Assembly (NCBI GenBank): GCA_023249675.1
Contig: JAHFCE010000010.1
Coordinates: forward strand, 1 to 64,000
Origin: Elusimicrobiota bacterium
GTDB taxonomy: Bacteria > Elusimicrobiota > Elusimicrobia > UBA1565 > UBA9628
DNA: 64,000 bases
Direction of reading: 5' to 3'
The notes under the pieces are model-generated. The model saw only the letters and a list, made by a program, of their open reading frames with translations. It was not told where the DNA came from and made no database searches. Made by a program: the position numbers and the translations under genes. Positions 10,922-20,234 of this stretch are shown piece after piece; the stretch's first letter is position 1, and every line of letters starts with the position of its first letter.

Positions 10922-12224
10922 GGGCGGCAGGTCGAGGTTTCAAGCAAGTGGCCCATAATCCGAGAAAGGACCAAAAAGTCATATTGCACGCGCCCCAATA
11001 AAAGCCGTCGAAGAAGAGAAAGGAAGTGGCGAGCCCGGCCCAGCCGGCCAAGAGGGCATCGTATGTCCTCGACTTATCAGGGTCTTGCCGTTCTTTGAGG
11101 CGAGTTCTACCCGCGTGGATCAGCCAGGCAATGGATCCGGCAAGAGCAGCGAAGCCCCATGCTCCCGTCTCGATGAGCCAGCGTAAGTATTGGTTGTCCG
11201 GGGTGGGGAGGTGTTCTAAGGGGCCTTTGTAATAGGGCAGGTAGACATTGGGGTACTGGCCATATCCCACTCCGAACACCACGTGTTCCTTCAATGCGCC
11301 GACCGTTCGATAGCTGTCCAGGCGATGCCGGATGCTGGTTTGTTTGAGGAACACATTCTGCCAGCCTGGGGCGGAATGAACTGCGACGCACCAAAGACCT
11401 CCAACCGCAGCCAATGCAAAGATTCCAGCGATGATGATCTTCCTTCCGATCCCGATCGTGATTCCATAGACGCACAGAAGGGCCGCTAGGCCGATCAACA
11501 CGGAAAGACAGCCTGAAAGGAGAAGTAGGCTGAGCAGAACGAGAGCGGCTAGCCGATGGGGCCAGCGCCACGGCCCTCCCCGTGCGCAGAAGGCCAAGGC
11601 TAATGCAAAAAATGGAAGTATTGAAGCTGTGTAGGGGATGCGATTGCCTTGGGTCCCCATGGGACGCGGAGAGGTCATCGGCAGACGCGCTCCGGGCCGA
11701 TAGGGGCTGTAAAGAGGGTTGGTCTGCTCAGGGGTGGGCGCCACGCTTTGAACGGCGAGAGGATCGACCAGGGGGTTCCGGTCGAACCCCATTTCCATCA
11801 GACCGCCCAGCGCCGCCGCAACGGCGGCGACATACACCCACCGCAAGATGCGGAGGGGGGAGTCTGTGGTCCAGATCAGATACATCCCGCCGATCGCGAA
11901 TCCTCGGAGCATCCAACTCGCCGCCTCCCGCATTGACCATCCGGGAGACGGGCTGAGGACGATGCTGCCCAGCAGAACGAGAGGCCAAAGCCACCAGATG
12001 GCCTCGACTCGGCCCCATTCTTTTTTAGACAGAACGGCGTAAAGAGCAAGGCCTAAGACCGGCGGGACGGCGAAGAGATAGTAGATGGGGATCGTCCAGC
12101 CGCTGATCGTGACGCGGAACTGCTGGAGCAGGTGAAGAGGCAGCAGCAGATAGGCGACCCAGATTGCAGTCAGAAGTCCCAGAGGAGTCTGTGCGTCTGT
12201 CGCGTCAGAAGCTTCCCGGGTCAC
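10914..12224 (-). CDS. O-antigen ligase/polymerase family membrane protein
   Basis: Polytopic; VVFGVGYGQYPNVYLPYYKGPLEHLPTPDNQYLRWLIETGAWGF motif typical of Wzy_C/O-antigen ligases. Confidence 0.8.
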   Translation of the reverse strand: MTREASDATDAQTPLGLLTAIWVAYLLLPLHLLQQFRVTISGWTIPIYYLFAVPPVLGLALYAVLSKKEWGRVEAIWWLWPLVLLGSIVLSPSPGWSMREAASWMLRGFAIGGMYLIWTTDSPLRILRWVYVAAVAAALGGLMEMGFDRNPLVDPLAVQSVAPTPEQTNPLYSPYRPGARLPMTSPRPMGTQGNRIPYTASILPFFALALAFCARGGPWRWPHRLAALVLLSLLLLSGCLSVLIGLAALLCVYGITIGIGRKIIIAGIFALAAVGGLWCVAVHSAPGWQNVFLKQTSIRHRLDSYRTVGALKEHVVFGVGYGQYPNVYLPYYKGPLEHLPTPDNQYLRWLIETGAWGFAALAGSIAWLIHAGRTRLKERQDPDKSRTYDALLAGWAGLATSFLFFDGFYWGACNMTFWSFLGLWATCLKPRPAALR

Positions 12225-12279
12225 GGAGCAAGTATACGTGTTTGTCGTCGAAAGATCATCAAAACATCATCGTAAAATA

Positions 12280-12285
12280 TATAAT
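12280..12285 (+). promoter_or_regulatory. -10-like TATAAT, 7 nt upstream of ATG 12293
   Basis: TATAAT-ACCCTCA-ATG in the divergent intergenic region 12225-12292. Confidence 0.5.
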
Positions 12286-12292
12286 ACCCTCA

Positions 12293-14161
12293 ATGCTGTT
12301 CCAATTCAGGCCAAGTCTAAGGCGTTTGAGCGTAGTCCTGATGGACATCGCCATCGTCTTGGGCGCCTACCTCTTCGCTTTCTTGCTTCGCTTTGATTTT
12401 AAGCTTGAGCCCGCCATTTTCAGCATCATACGGCAGACGCTCCCCTTTTTGCCGACTTATTTCGCGGCGTTTTTTATTTTCTCGCTTTATCGCGGAATCT
12501 ATTATTTTTCAAGTTTTGCCGACCTGCTGAACATCACCAAGGCCGTGGCTTTAGCCGGCGTTACCACTGCCTTGGGTATCTTGTTCGTTCGGCAGGGTCA
12601 ATTCCCGAGATCGGTTCTTCTCCTGCATCCGATCCTCACGTTTTTGGGGGTCGGCGGTGTCCGATTCGGCATACGTCTCGCTAAAAGCTATCTCAACATG
12701 CCGCGCAACTATTCCGGGGAATATCGGCATGTTCTCTTGATCGGGGCCGGCGACCTCGGCGAAAGCCTCATGCGCCAGATGCTCAAGACCAAGGGGCCTT
12801 ACTACAAGGTTGTCGGCTTCATCGATGACGATCGGGGGATGTGGGGCCGGCGCATCCATGGCCTACCGGTGTTCGGGGGAATCCAGGTTCTTAGCGGGGT
12901 GCTCGAGCGGCATCATGTCGACGAGATCGTCATCGCCATCGGCTCCCGGCGCGGGGAGATCGTCCGATTTGTGATCGACGCGCTTCGGGAGATGACGGAA
13001 AAGCCTGAACTCAAGATCGCCCCGAGTTTGGACGAGATGCTCACAACGCATCATGCGGGAGCCTCCCTGCGTAAAGTGCGGCCGGCCGACCTCCTGAACA
13101 GAGAAGTAGTCAAGCTGGATATGGTGCGCATCGCGCAGACCCTCAAGGGGAAGACGATCCTGGTCACGGGCGCTGGCGGCACCATCGGTTCGGAGTTGAG
13201 CCGCCGAGTCCTGCAATACCGTCCCCGGAAGCTGATCCTCATTGAAAGCCACGCGACATCGTTGTTTTATGCCGAGTCCGAGCTTCGAGAGATGGCGGGG
13301 GGGGCCGAGATTGTTCCGATCCTCGGCGATATCCGTGACCAAGCCTTGATCGATCGCGTCTTCCGGGAGCACAAGCCCGTGATCGTTCTGCATGCGGCGG
13401 CGCACAAGCACGTCCACCAGCTGGAGTCCAACGTCCAGGAAGGTGTGGGCAACAACATCCTGGGCACCTACTATGTCGCCCGCGCCGCCCACAAGCATGA
13501 AGCCGAGGTGTTCCTTCTCGTTTCGACCGACAAGGCCGTGCGGCCCTCGTGCGTCATGGGGGCCACCAAGCGCGTGGCTGAGTTCATCATCAAGAGTTTC
13601 GCCGGCCGCGGAGGCCGCACGCGTTTTGTTGCCGTGCGTTTTGGCAATGTACTGGGCAGCTCGGGCTCGGTGCTGGAGATATTCCGGGAGCAAATCGCCA
13701 AGGGCGGTCCTCTTACGGTGACCGATCCGACCGTCACACGTTACTTTATGACGGTCGAAGAGGCGGCGCAGTTGATCCTGCAGGCCGCCTCGATGGCGCT
13801 TGGCGGCGAGATCTTCATCCTGAAGATGGGCGCGCCGGTGAAGATCCTGGAGATGGCCAAGAACCTGATCCTGCTTTCGGGGCTCGAGCCGGATAAGGAC
13901 ATTAAAATCCGCTTCACCGGCTTGAAGCAGGGGGAGAAGATCGACGAAGAGTTGGTTGAGGATATCGGCTCTTGCGACGAATCTGAGCACCCTTTAATCC
14001 TAATCCTGCGTCCGGACGGAGCCGTCGTCGCGGACATCGAGAGCCGTATCGTCGACCTGGAAATCCTGAGCCGCGCGGCCGGCGCGAAGGCGCTGGTGGA
14101 AAAATTGCGGGAACTGACGCCGACCTTCGTTCCTGCTCCGGCGCACCGCAGCGCTCCCTGA
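12293..14161 (+). CDS. Membrane-anchored nucleoside-diphosphate sugar epimerase/dehydratase (PglF/WbpM/CapD type)
   Basis: N-terminal TM bundle; KTILVTGAGGTIGSELSRRV; SSDTDKAVRPSCVMGATKR-like SMK triad region; start at internal ATG 12293. Confidence 0.93.
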   Translation: MLFQFRPSLRRLSVVLMDIAIVLGAYLFAFLLRFDFKLEPAIFSIIRQTLPFLPTYFAAFFIFSLYRGIYYFSSFADLLNITKAVALAGVTTALGILFVRQGQFPRSVLLLHPILTFLGVGGVRFGIRLAKSYLNMPRNYSGEYRHVLLIGAGDLGESLMRQMLKTKGPYYKVVGFIDDDRGMWGRRIHGLPVFGGIQVLSGVLERHHVDEIVIAIGSRRGEIVRFVIDALREMTEKPELKIAPSLDEMLTTHHAGASLRKVRPADLLNREVVKLDMVRIAQTLKGKTILVTGAGGTIGSELSRRVLQYRPRKLILIESHATSLFYAESELREMAGGAEIVPILGDIRDQALIDRVFREHKPVIVLHAAAHKHVHQLESNVQEGVGNNILGTYYVARAAHKHEAEVFLLVSTDKAVRPSCVMGATKRVAEFIIKSFAGRGGRTRFVAVRFGNVLGSSGSVLEIFREQIAKGGPLTVTDPTVTRYFMTVEEAAQLILQAASMALGGEIFILKMGAPVKILEMAKNLILLSGLEPDKDIKIRFTGLKQGEKIDEELVEDIGSCDESEHPLILILRPDGAVVADIESRIVDLEILSRAAGAKALVEKLRELTPTFVPAPAHRSAP

Positions 14162-14274
14162 CGGGCCATTATACGGGCTGAATTTTCCCCGGGGGATGCA
14201 ACTTTTCGGGGGCCTCGATCGTATGATAGGTGTGGGTCCTTGGGCCCTTGAGTTCAGGTGTGCCGGAGGTTACA

Positions 14275-14823
14275 ATGACGGAGATGCAACCGATTCCCGA
14301 GGGAAGCTCGATGATGAATGAATACCGCGAGTTGAAGCTGGAAGTTTCCGGTCTCGGTGAGAAGGTCATGCAGCTGGACGGGAAGGTCACGCAGCTGGAC
14401 GGGAAGGTCACGCAGCTGGACGGGAAGGTCACGCAGCTGGACGGGAAGGTCGCGCAGATGGACGAGAAGATTGTTCAGATGGACGGAAAAATCGTCCAGA
14501 TGGACGGGAAAATCGTCCAGATGGATGGGAAGATCGTCCAGATGGACGGGAAGATCGTCCAGATGGACGGGAAGATCGTCCAGATGGACGGAACGCTCAC
14601 GCGCGTCGCCATGTCCGTCGCCCGGCTTGAAGGGGATATGTTCGAGGTCCGCCGGGATATCTCCGAACTGAAAGTTCTTCGCGTTGATTTCGGCCGATTC
14701 CAGACGATTCTTGACGGAGTCGCCCGCAATATGGAGTCCTTCGACCGTTGGTGCCGCTCACAGGGCAGCATGCTGATGGAGCACGAACACCGGATTGAGA
14801 AGCTCGAAAGTCGGCCGCAGTAG
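14275..14823 (+). CDS. Small coiled-coil protein with tandem heptad repeats (QLDGKVT / QMDGKIV)
   Basis: SD-like GGAGGT before ATG at 14275; 11 consecutive 7-aa units encoded by 21-bp repeats. Confidence 0.75.
   Translation: MTEMQPIPEGSSMMNEYRELKLEVSGLGEKVMQLDGKVTQLDGKVTQLDGKVTQLDGKVAQMDEKIVQMDGKIVQMDGKIVQMDGKIVQMDGKIVQMDGKIVQMDGTLTRVAMSVARLEGDMFEVRRDISELKVLRVDFGRFQTILDGVARNMESFDRWCRSQGSMLMEHEHRIEKLESRPQ
14371..14601 (+). repeat. 11 tandem 21-bp coding repeats
   Basis: Units 1-3 identical (cagctggacgggaaggtcacg); units 9-10 identical (cagatggacgggaagatcgtc); the others differ at few positions. Confidence 0.95.
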
Positions 14824-14868
14824 GCTCATGTCGCAAAATATCCCCATTCTCGACTCAGAACTCTCGAG

Positions 14869-17106
14869 ATGAAGGCGAAAAGAGTCGCGCTGGTCCATGA
14901 CTGGCTGACCGGCATGCGCGGCGGCGAGAAAGTGTTGGAGGCTGCGCTCGAGCTGTTTCCGCAGGCCGAGATCTACACTCTCATCCATCGTGCGGATCGG
15001 GTTTCAGACCGGATCAATTCCCGGCGCATCCATGTCTCCTGGCTCAATTCCCTGCCGGGCGTGTCGCATTACTATCGCTATCTGCTGCCTTTGATGCCGT
15101 GGGCGATCGAGGGCTTCGACCTAGGCGACTACGATCTGGTCCTGTCCTTCAACCACTGCGTGGCCAAGGGCGTGAGCCTGACGCCGCGTCCCGGCCGCCG
15201 GCCGCCGCTGCACATCTGCTACTGCCACACCCCGATGCGGTATGTGTACGAGCAGTTCCATGATTATTTCGCCGACGGCTCCCGGGGCTGGCTTCGCTTC
15301 GCCGCCGGGCTCCTGCGGCCCGCTTTGATGCGCTGGGACAAGAAGACCAGCCGGGGCGTGGCCGCGTACGTCGCCAACAGCGAGAATGTCCGCCGCAGAA
15401 TCCAGAAAGCCTACGGTCGGGACGCGGCCGTCATCTATCCGGCCGTGGACACGGAGTTCTTCCGCCCCTCGCCGGTCGCGCGCAGTGGCGCGCCCTATTA
15501 TCTGATCGCCGGCGCCTTGGTTCCCTACAAGCGCGTGGACTTGGCCATCGCGGCTTGCCGTAAGTTGGGCGTGCCGCTCAAGATCGTCGGAGTGGGCACA
15601 GAGGGCGACCGGCTCAAAGAAAAGGCCGCGGGAGCAGCGGAGTTCTTGGGCTGGCAGAGTGATGGGGCGCTGCGCGAGCTCTATCAGAACTGCGCGGCAT
15701 TCCTATTTCCTGCGGACGAGGATTTCGGCATCGCCGCAGTTGAGGCGATGGCCTGCGGTCGGCCGGTGATCGCCTACAGGAAGGGCGGCGCGGTGGAGAC
15801 CGTGCGCGAGGACGTGACGGGAGTCTTCTTCGAAGCGCAGACGGCGACGGCTTTGGCCGATGCCATCCGGCGGTCGCAGGACATGAATTTTGATTTCGCG
15901 GCGATCCGTTCGCATGCTCTGCAGTTCGACGGCAAGCGGTTTCGGGACAGCTTTTCGAGTTTTGTGCAGGAAGCCTGGGATGATCACGCCGCGGCCGCCA
16001 AAGTACGCGTGATGCAGGTCATCGAGTGCGGCGGGCCGGGGGGCACGGGGTATCAGGTGGCGGCCATCTGCAACGGGCTCGAAGCGGCTCGCTTCGAGTC
16101 GAGCCTCGTCTATGCGGTTCGTCCGGGGAGCTCTCCCCGGGACTATGAGGCCATGGCCCATGGTGCTGCTCATTTCTTCCACGTGCCGGACATGGTGCGT
16201 CATATTTCGCCGCTCTCCGATCTCCGGGCTTTCCGGCGACTCTATCGTCTCTTTCGGGAATGGCGTCCGGACGTTGTGCACGCGCACTCCTCCAAGGCAG
16301 GTTTTTTGGCGAGGCTTGCGGCATGGGTCGCTGGGGTGCAGCGGATCTATTATTCCCCGCGGGGTTACTCCTTCCTGCAAACCGACAACCCGCCGCTCCT
16401 CCGGTGGGCCTATCGTCTCTTGGAGCGTTTCGCCGCTCTGTTTGGCGTGGTCGTGGCGGTTTCGGAGAGCGAAGCGGTTCTAGCGCGAGGATTGGGTGCG
16501 ACGAACGTGCGGGTCGTGCGGGATGCCTATTTGGGAGAGGCGTTGGGGAAGGGCGGCGAAGTCAAGAGAGCGCGCGCGACTGTGGTTTGCGCGTCTGGGC
16601 GCCTGACGTTCGCCCGTCATCCCGAGGCCTTCGTTCGGCTGGCCCAGCGCCTGACCGACGCGCGCAACGGGGTCAAGTGCGTGTGGATCGGCGACGGCGA
16701 GTTGAAGCCGCCGATGGAAGAGATGATCCGCGATCTGGGTCTGACGGGTAAGCTAGAAGTGACCGGCTGGCTGCCGCATCGGGAGGCTCTACGCCGCCTG
16801 GCGGACGCGGACATCCTCGTGCATTACTCGCGTTGGGACGCCATTCCCAACGCCGTGCTGGAGGCGATGGCCTGCGGCCTGCCGGTGGTCGCTTCCGACG
16901 TCCCTGGCAACCGCGGGCTGATCGCTCCGGGCGAGAACGGCCTGCTGGCCGCCACGGAGATCGAACTCTTGGAGAAGACTATTCAGCTCATCGACGATCG
17001 TTCACTTGCCGCGCGCCTCGGCGCCAAAGGCCGCGCGATCGTGAGCGCGGAGTACTCTCGCGAACGCCTTCTTCGCGAGCTTTCCGAGTTATACGCCCCG
17101 GCCTGA
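14869..17106 (+). CDS. Tandem two-domain glycosyltransferase (GT4-GT4 fusion)
   Basis: N-terminal domain MKAKRVALVHDWLTGMRGGEKVLE...DEDFGIAAVEAMACGRPVIAYRKGG; second complete domain from about residue 382 RVMQVIECGGPGGTGYQV...HYSRWDAIPNAVLEAMACGLPVVASDVPGNRGLI. Confidence 0.9.
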   Translation: MKAKRVALVHDWLTGMRGGEKVLEAALELFPQAEIYTLIHRADRVSDRINSRRIHVSWLNSLPGVSHYYRYLLPLMPWAIEGFDLGDYDLVLSFNHCVAKGVSLTPRPGRRPPLHICYCHTPMRYVYEQFHDYFADGSRGWLRFAAGLLRPALMRWDKKTSRGVAAYVANSENVRRRIQKAYGRDAAVIYPAVDTEFFRPSPVARSGAPYYLIAGALVPYKRVDLAIAACRKLGVPLKIVGVGTEGDRLKEKAAGAAEFLGWQSDGALRELYQNCAAFLFPADEDFGIAAVEAMACGRPVIAYRKGGAVETVREDVTGVFFEAQTATALADAIRRSQDMNFDFAAIRSHALQFDGKRFRDSFSSFVQEAWDDHAAAAKVRVMQVIECGGPGGTGYQVAAICNGLEAARFESSLVYAVRPGSSPRDYEAMAHGAAHFFHVPDMVRHISPLSDLRAFRRLYRLFREWRPDVVHAHSSKAGFLARLAAWVAGVQRIYYSPRGYSFLQTDNPPLLRWAYRLLERFAALFGVVVAVSESEAVLARGLGATNVRVVRDAYLGEALGKGGEVKRARATVVCASGRLTFARHPEAFVRLAQRLTDARNGVKCVWIGDGELKPPMEEMIRDLGLTGKLEVTGWLPHREALRRLADADILVHYSRWDAIPNAVLEAMACGLPVVASDVPGNRGLIAPGENGLLAATEIELLEKTIQLIDDRSLAARLGAKGRAIVSAEYSRERLLRELSELYAPA

Positions 17107-18396
17107 CTTCTTGCGTTGAAGACGCAGGATCTCCTCAGCGGCGAAAGGGAACAGCATGGGTAGATAAAGGAGTTTGTGGCGTGTGGCGCTGCCGAGGTCC
17201 GGCTCGAGCAGGCCCGAGCTCACGGCCATTCCGGCGAAAAACAGGAGAAGAAAGGCCCGGTCCGAGGTCTTGGGGCCGCGCAGGGCGTTGAGGAGGCCGA
17301 GGCCGGCCAATGTCAGAAGGACGAGGTTCTCGAGGCTTGCCAGCAGACGGCCGAGGCGGCCTTCCAGGGCATACAGGCCGGGCAAGGGCATGAAAAGGGA
17401 ATAGAAAATGCCCTTGGGCAGGAAGGCTGCGACGTCCCACCAGGACTCGAAGCGGGCCTCCGGGAAGAGCTGGGTCGCGATCTCGCGGTCGCGATTGGCG
17501 CGGGCCCAGTGTCTGTCGACCTCCAGTTGCGAGCGTCGAAATTCCGTCAAACCCCGGGGAGAGGTCGGACGGCTTCTCTCGTCCCAACTGACGGGGACGA
17601 TATGGGTTGCGAGCCCGCGGCTGCGCGTATCCTTCTCGCCCGTCCAGCGGCTCATCAGGAAGCGTGAGGTAGGCGCGTAGAGGGCCAGCGCGGCCAGGCA
17701 TACGGCGAAATAAAGGATCGCGAAGCGGACCTTCCGGCGGCGGACCATTTCCAGAGCGTAGGCTGCCGCCATTGCCGGTGTCAAGACAAGAAGAAGGTGG
17801 GCGCGGTAGAAAGCGCCCGCGGTCAGCGCCAGGATGACCCCGGCGGCGATGAGAACAGTGCTTGCGGTCCGGCGCGGCGAGCCTTTGAGCAGGATCAGGA
17901 AGCCCCAGAGCGCCAGATAGGAGAGGAGATTACTCGGAGACTCCTTGAAGTTTTGGGAGGTGAAGAAGACGTGAGAAGGCCAGGCTGCGCACAGGGCCGC
18001 GCTCGCCAGCGCCGGTCCCGGTCCGAAGGCCGGCAGAAGGGCGGCGGCCAGGACCATGCAGGCCAACGCTCCCAGCGAGGCGTTGAAGAGCTTCATGGCC
18101 AGGGGGTGCGGGCCAAAGAGGCGGTAAAGGGAGAGCTGGGTCTTGACCTGCACGAGCTGGCTTTGGGTGGCGTTGGAGATGAAGGGGCGGCCTGCCGCCC
18201 TGTCCGCCCGCGTCTGTGCGACCAGGAGTTCGATGCGTTGAGCGTCCGTGTAGTAGTAGGAAGGGAAAATCGGGTGCGTCTCGGTCAGGATGGCAGCGCC
18301 CGCGCGCAGGACCAGGGCGACGGCGCCGATCCAGACCAGACGCTGCTTAGTCTGAGACACGATAGCGCAGGAGGCACCAGAGGTAGGTGAAGCCAT
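17089..18396 (-). CDS. GT39/ArnT-like integral membrane glycosyltransferase (putative)
   Basis: Polytopic; SYYYTDAQRIELL and FFTSQNFKESPSNLLSYLALWGF loops similar to GT39/GT-C proteins. Confidence 0.6.
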   Translation of the reverse strand: MASPTSGASCAIVSQTKQRLVWIGAVALVLRAGAAILTETHPIFPSYYYTDAQRIELLVAQTRADRAAGRPFISNATQSQLVQVKTQLSLYRLFGPHPLAMKLFNASLGALACMVLAAALLPAFGPGPALASAALCAAWPSHVFFTSQNFKESPSNLLSYLALWGFLILLKGSPRRTASTVLIAAGVILALTAGAFYRAHLLLVLTPAMAAAYALEMVRRRKVRFAILYFAVCLAALALYAPTSRFLMSRWTGEKDTRSRGLATHIVPVSWDERSRPTSPRGLTEFRRSQLEVDRHWARANRDREIATQLFPEARFESWWDVAAFLPKGIFYSLFMPLPGLYALEGRLGRLLASLENLVLLTLAGLGLLNALRGPKTSDRAFLLLFFAGMAVSSGLLEPDLGSATRHKLLYLPMLFPFAAEEILRLQRKKSGRGV

Positions 18397-19036
18397 CCCT
18401 CCAAGTGATTTTCTTGCCCTCGGCGTAGGTGCGGCCGGAGTAAGAGATTGGGACTTCGTAGAGGCGCAGGCGGCGCTTGCAGATCTTCGCCGTCAGTTCG
18501 GCCTCGATGCCGAAGCGCTCGCTGCGGAGCGGGATGGCTTTGAGCTTCTCAGTCAGGAAGGCCTTATAGCAGGTGCCCATGTCGGTCAAGTTGATGTCGT
18601 ACAGGACGTTGGTGAGCAAGGTGAAGATCATGTTTCCGAAGTAGTGCCAGAAGAAGAGGACGCGGTGCGGTCCGCCCAGGAAGCGCGAGCCGTACACCGC
18701 TTCCGCGCGCTGATCGAGCAGGGGTCCGAGCATCATCGGGTAATCGGCCGGGTCGTATTCGAGATCGGCGTCTTGGATGATCACGATGTCACCGGTCGCG
18801 TGCGAGAGCGCTGTTCGCAGGGACGCGCCTTTGCCGCGATTGCGCTCGTGCCGGATCACGGTCGCGCGGTTTCCAAGACCCGAGAGAAGATCGCGGGTGC
18901 CGTCGGAGGATCCGTCATCGACGATGACGATCTGCTTGGCGAGGGGGAGCGGCACCGCCTCGACGCGTCGTACGAGTTCGAGCACCGTGGCCCTCTCATT
19001 GTAGACGGGGATCAGGATCGAGAGGGTTTTTTGCAT
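18347..19036 (-). CDS. Glycosyltransferase family 2 (dolichyl-phosphate-mannose synthase-like)
   Basis: TLSILIPVYNERATVLELV, IVIVDDGSSDGTRDLL, DIVIIQDADLEYDPADYP. Confidence 0.9.
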   Translation of the reverse strand: MQKTLSILIPVYNERATVLELVRRVEAVPLPLAKQIVIVDDGSSDGTRDLLSGLGNRATVIRHERNRGKGASLRTALSHATGDIVIIQDADLEYDPADYPMMLGPLLDQRAEAVYGSRFLGGPHRVLFFWHYFGNMIFTLLTNVLYDINLTDMGTCYKAFLTEKLKAIPLRSERFGIEAELTAKICKRRLRLYEVPISYSGRTYAEGKKITWRDGFTYLWCLLRYRVSD

Positions 19037-19043
19037 GGCGGGC

Positions 19044-19049
19044 ATTATA
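19044..19049 (-). promoter_or_regulatory. -10-like TATAAT, 7 nt upstream of ATG 19036
   Basis: Minus strand TATAAT-GCCCGCC-ATG. Confidence 0.45.
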
Positions 19050-20220
19050 GGATTTCGCCGCGTGGTCTCAGGGATATCGTGCCCCAGGCCCAGATCAGCA
19101 GAATGAACGTGGAGAACTGTTCATTTTGGAATGACGTTTCGGTCAGAGACATAACAAGCAAGGCCGCGACCGATCCTGCCGCCCAGAGCGCGCGCGTATC
19201 GGCTTCGCCCCGGGCGGCGCGCACAGCGCGCGCCAGTAAAGTCGCGCATAGGGCGAGGAGTGCCGTCGCTCCGAGCAGGCCGCGCTCGGCCAGTTGGTGC
19301 AGATACAGATTGTGAGCGCTGCCCCATTGGCTTTCGCCCTCCAGCAGGCCGATATGGTAGGTTGAAAAAAGACGGTGATAACCGCCGGGACCAACGCCGA
19401 ATAGGGGATGATCGCGGAACATGTTCAACGCGGCGTCCCAGAGGATCCATCGCATCTGATGGGGATTGTGCGGGTCGTAGGGCGTCAGAAGGGCGCTGAT
19501 CGTACGGCCGCCGTTCGGAAGGAATTCCCATGCGGCGCCGACGGCCGCGACCAACAGCAGAGCCGGCAGGGCCCAGCGCCGCGCGCGCGGCTCGAGCAGG
19601 GCGACCACCGCGAAACCAGCGAGGGCGGCGAACAGGGCCATGCGTGTCTGGCTGAAGACCAGGGCCGCGAAGATGAGGGCGGTCAAGAGAGCGGCGGCTC
19701 TCCGCGATGCCTTGAGCGCCGGGCGCAGGAGCACGCACGCCCCGCCCAGGGTTGCGATCGCCATATGCTCGCCGAAGACCACTGGATGGACGAAGCCGTG
19801 CGCGCGGACCATCATCCCGTGGGGCCGGCCGCCAAAAACGGTCTGAGCGACGCCGTAGAGAGCGATGAACCCGAACGAAACTCCAAAAACAGGTCGTAGG
19901 GGCGCCTCGGGTTCGAGTGTGAGCGCCGCCACGAACAGACCGAGTGACCACAGACGATGCCAATCCTTGACCGCGTCGCGCAGCGAAGCCGCCGGCGCGG
20001 ATGAGGAGGAGGCCGCGACGAGGCCGGCCGCGGCGTACAGGATAAGGGCGGCCAGTGCTGGCTCCGCGAGCCAAGCGGCGGCGATACGCCGTCCATCGTG
20101 GCGCGCGCGCGCAAAGAGGGTGAGGGTGAGCAAAGTCAGAGCGACGTTGGTTCCGGCGATGGAAATAGGCAGGAGCAGGGCGCAGAGCGCGAGTGCTATG
20201 GAGAGGGGAGAAAGAGACAT
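19045..20220 (-). CDS. O-antigen ligase family protein (WaaL/Wzy-like)
   Basis: Polytopic; HPLFGVGPGGYHRLFSTYHIG...QWGSAHNLYLHQLAERGLLGATALL (O-antigen ligase loop). Confidence 0.85.
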   Translation of the reverse strand: MSLSPLSIALALCALLLPISIAGTNVALTLLTLTLFARARHDGRRIAAAWLAEPALAALILYAAAGLVAASSSSAPAASLRDAVKDWHRLWSLGLFVAALTLEPEAPLRPVFGVSFGFIALYGVAQTVFGGRPHGMMVRAHGFVHPVVFGEHMAIATLGGACVLLRPALKASRRAAALLTALIFAALVFSQTRMALFAALAGFAVVALLEPRARRWALPALLLVAAVGAAWEFLPNGGRTISALLTPYDPHNPHQMRWILWDAALNMFRDHPLFGVGPGGYHRLFSTYHIGLLEGESQWGSAHNLYLHQLAERGLLGATALLALCATLLARAVRAARGEADTRALWAAGSVAALLVMSLTETSFQNEQFSTFILLIWAWGTISLRPRGEIL

Positions 20221-20234
20221 GCGCGGGGCTTAGT

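Noticed and set aside
12863-13990. 375-aa minus ORF antisense to the PglF/CapD-like gene
   Set aside because: Antisense to a highly conserved gene; complementary-frame artefact
14371-14601. CRISPR array
   Set aside because: Direct repeats are contiguous coding units without spacers
14357-14771. Repeat proteins RSWTG / SIWTIFP in alternative frames of the 21-bp repeat
   Set aside because: 21-bp repeats without stops keep all frames open; only the frame with SD and coiled-coil heptads is credible
19109-19125. TGTTCATTTTGGAATGA as a degenerate operator
   Set aside because: Only one arm intact and located inside coding sequence, not at a start region
19406-19419. GAACATGTTC near 19410 as a fourth operator
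   Set aside because: Arms are reversed and directly abutting, with no TGTTCA-N5-TGAACA architecture, and it lies inside an O-antigen ligase coding sequence
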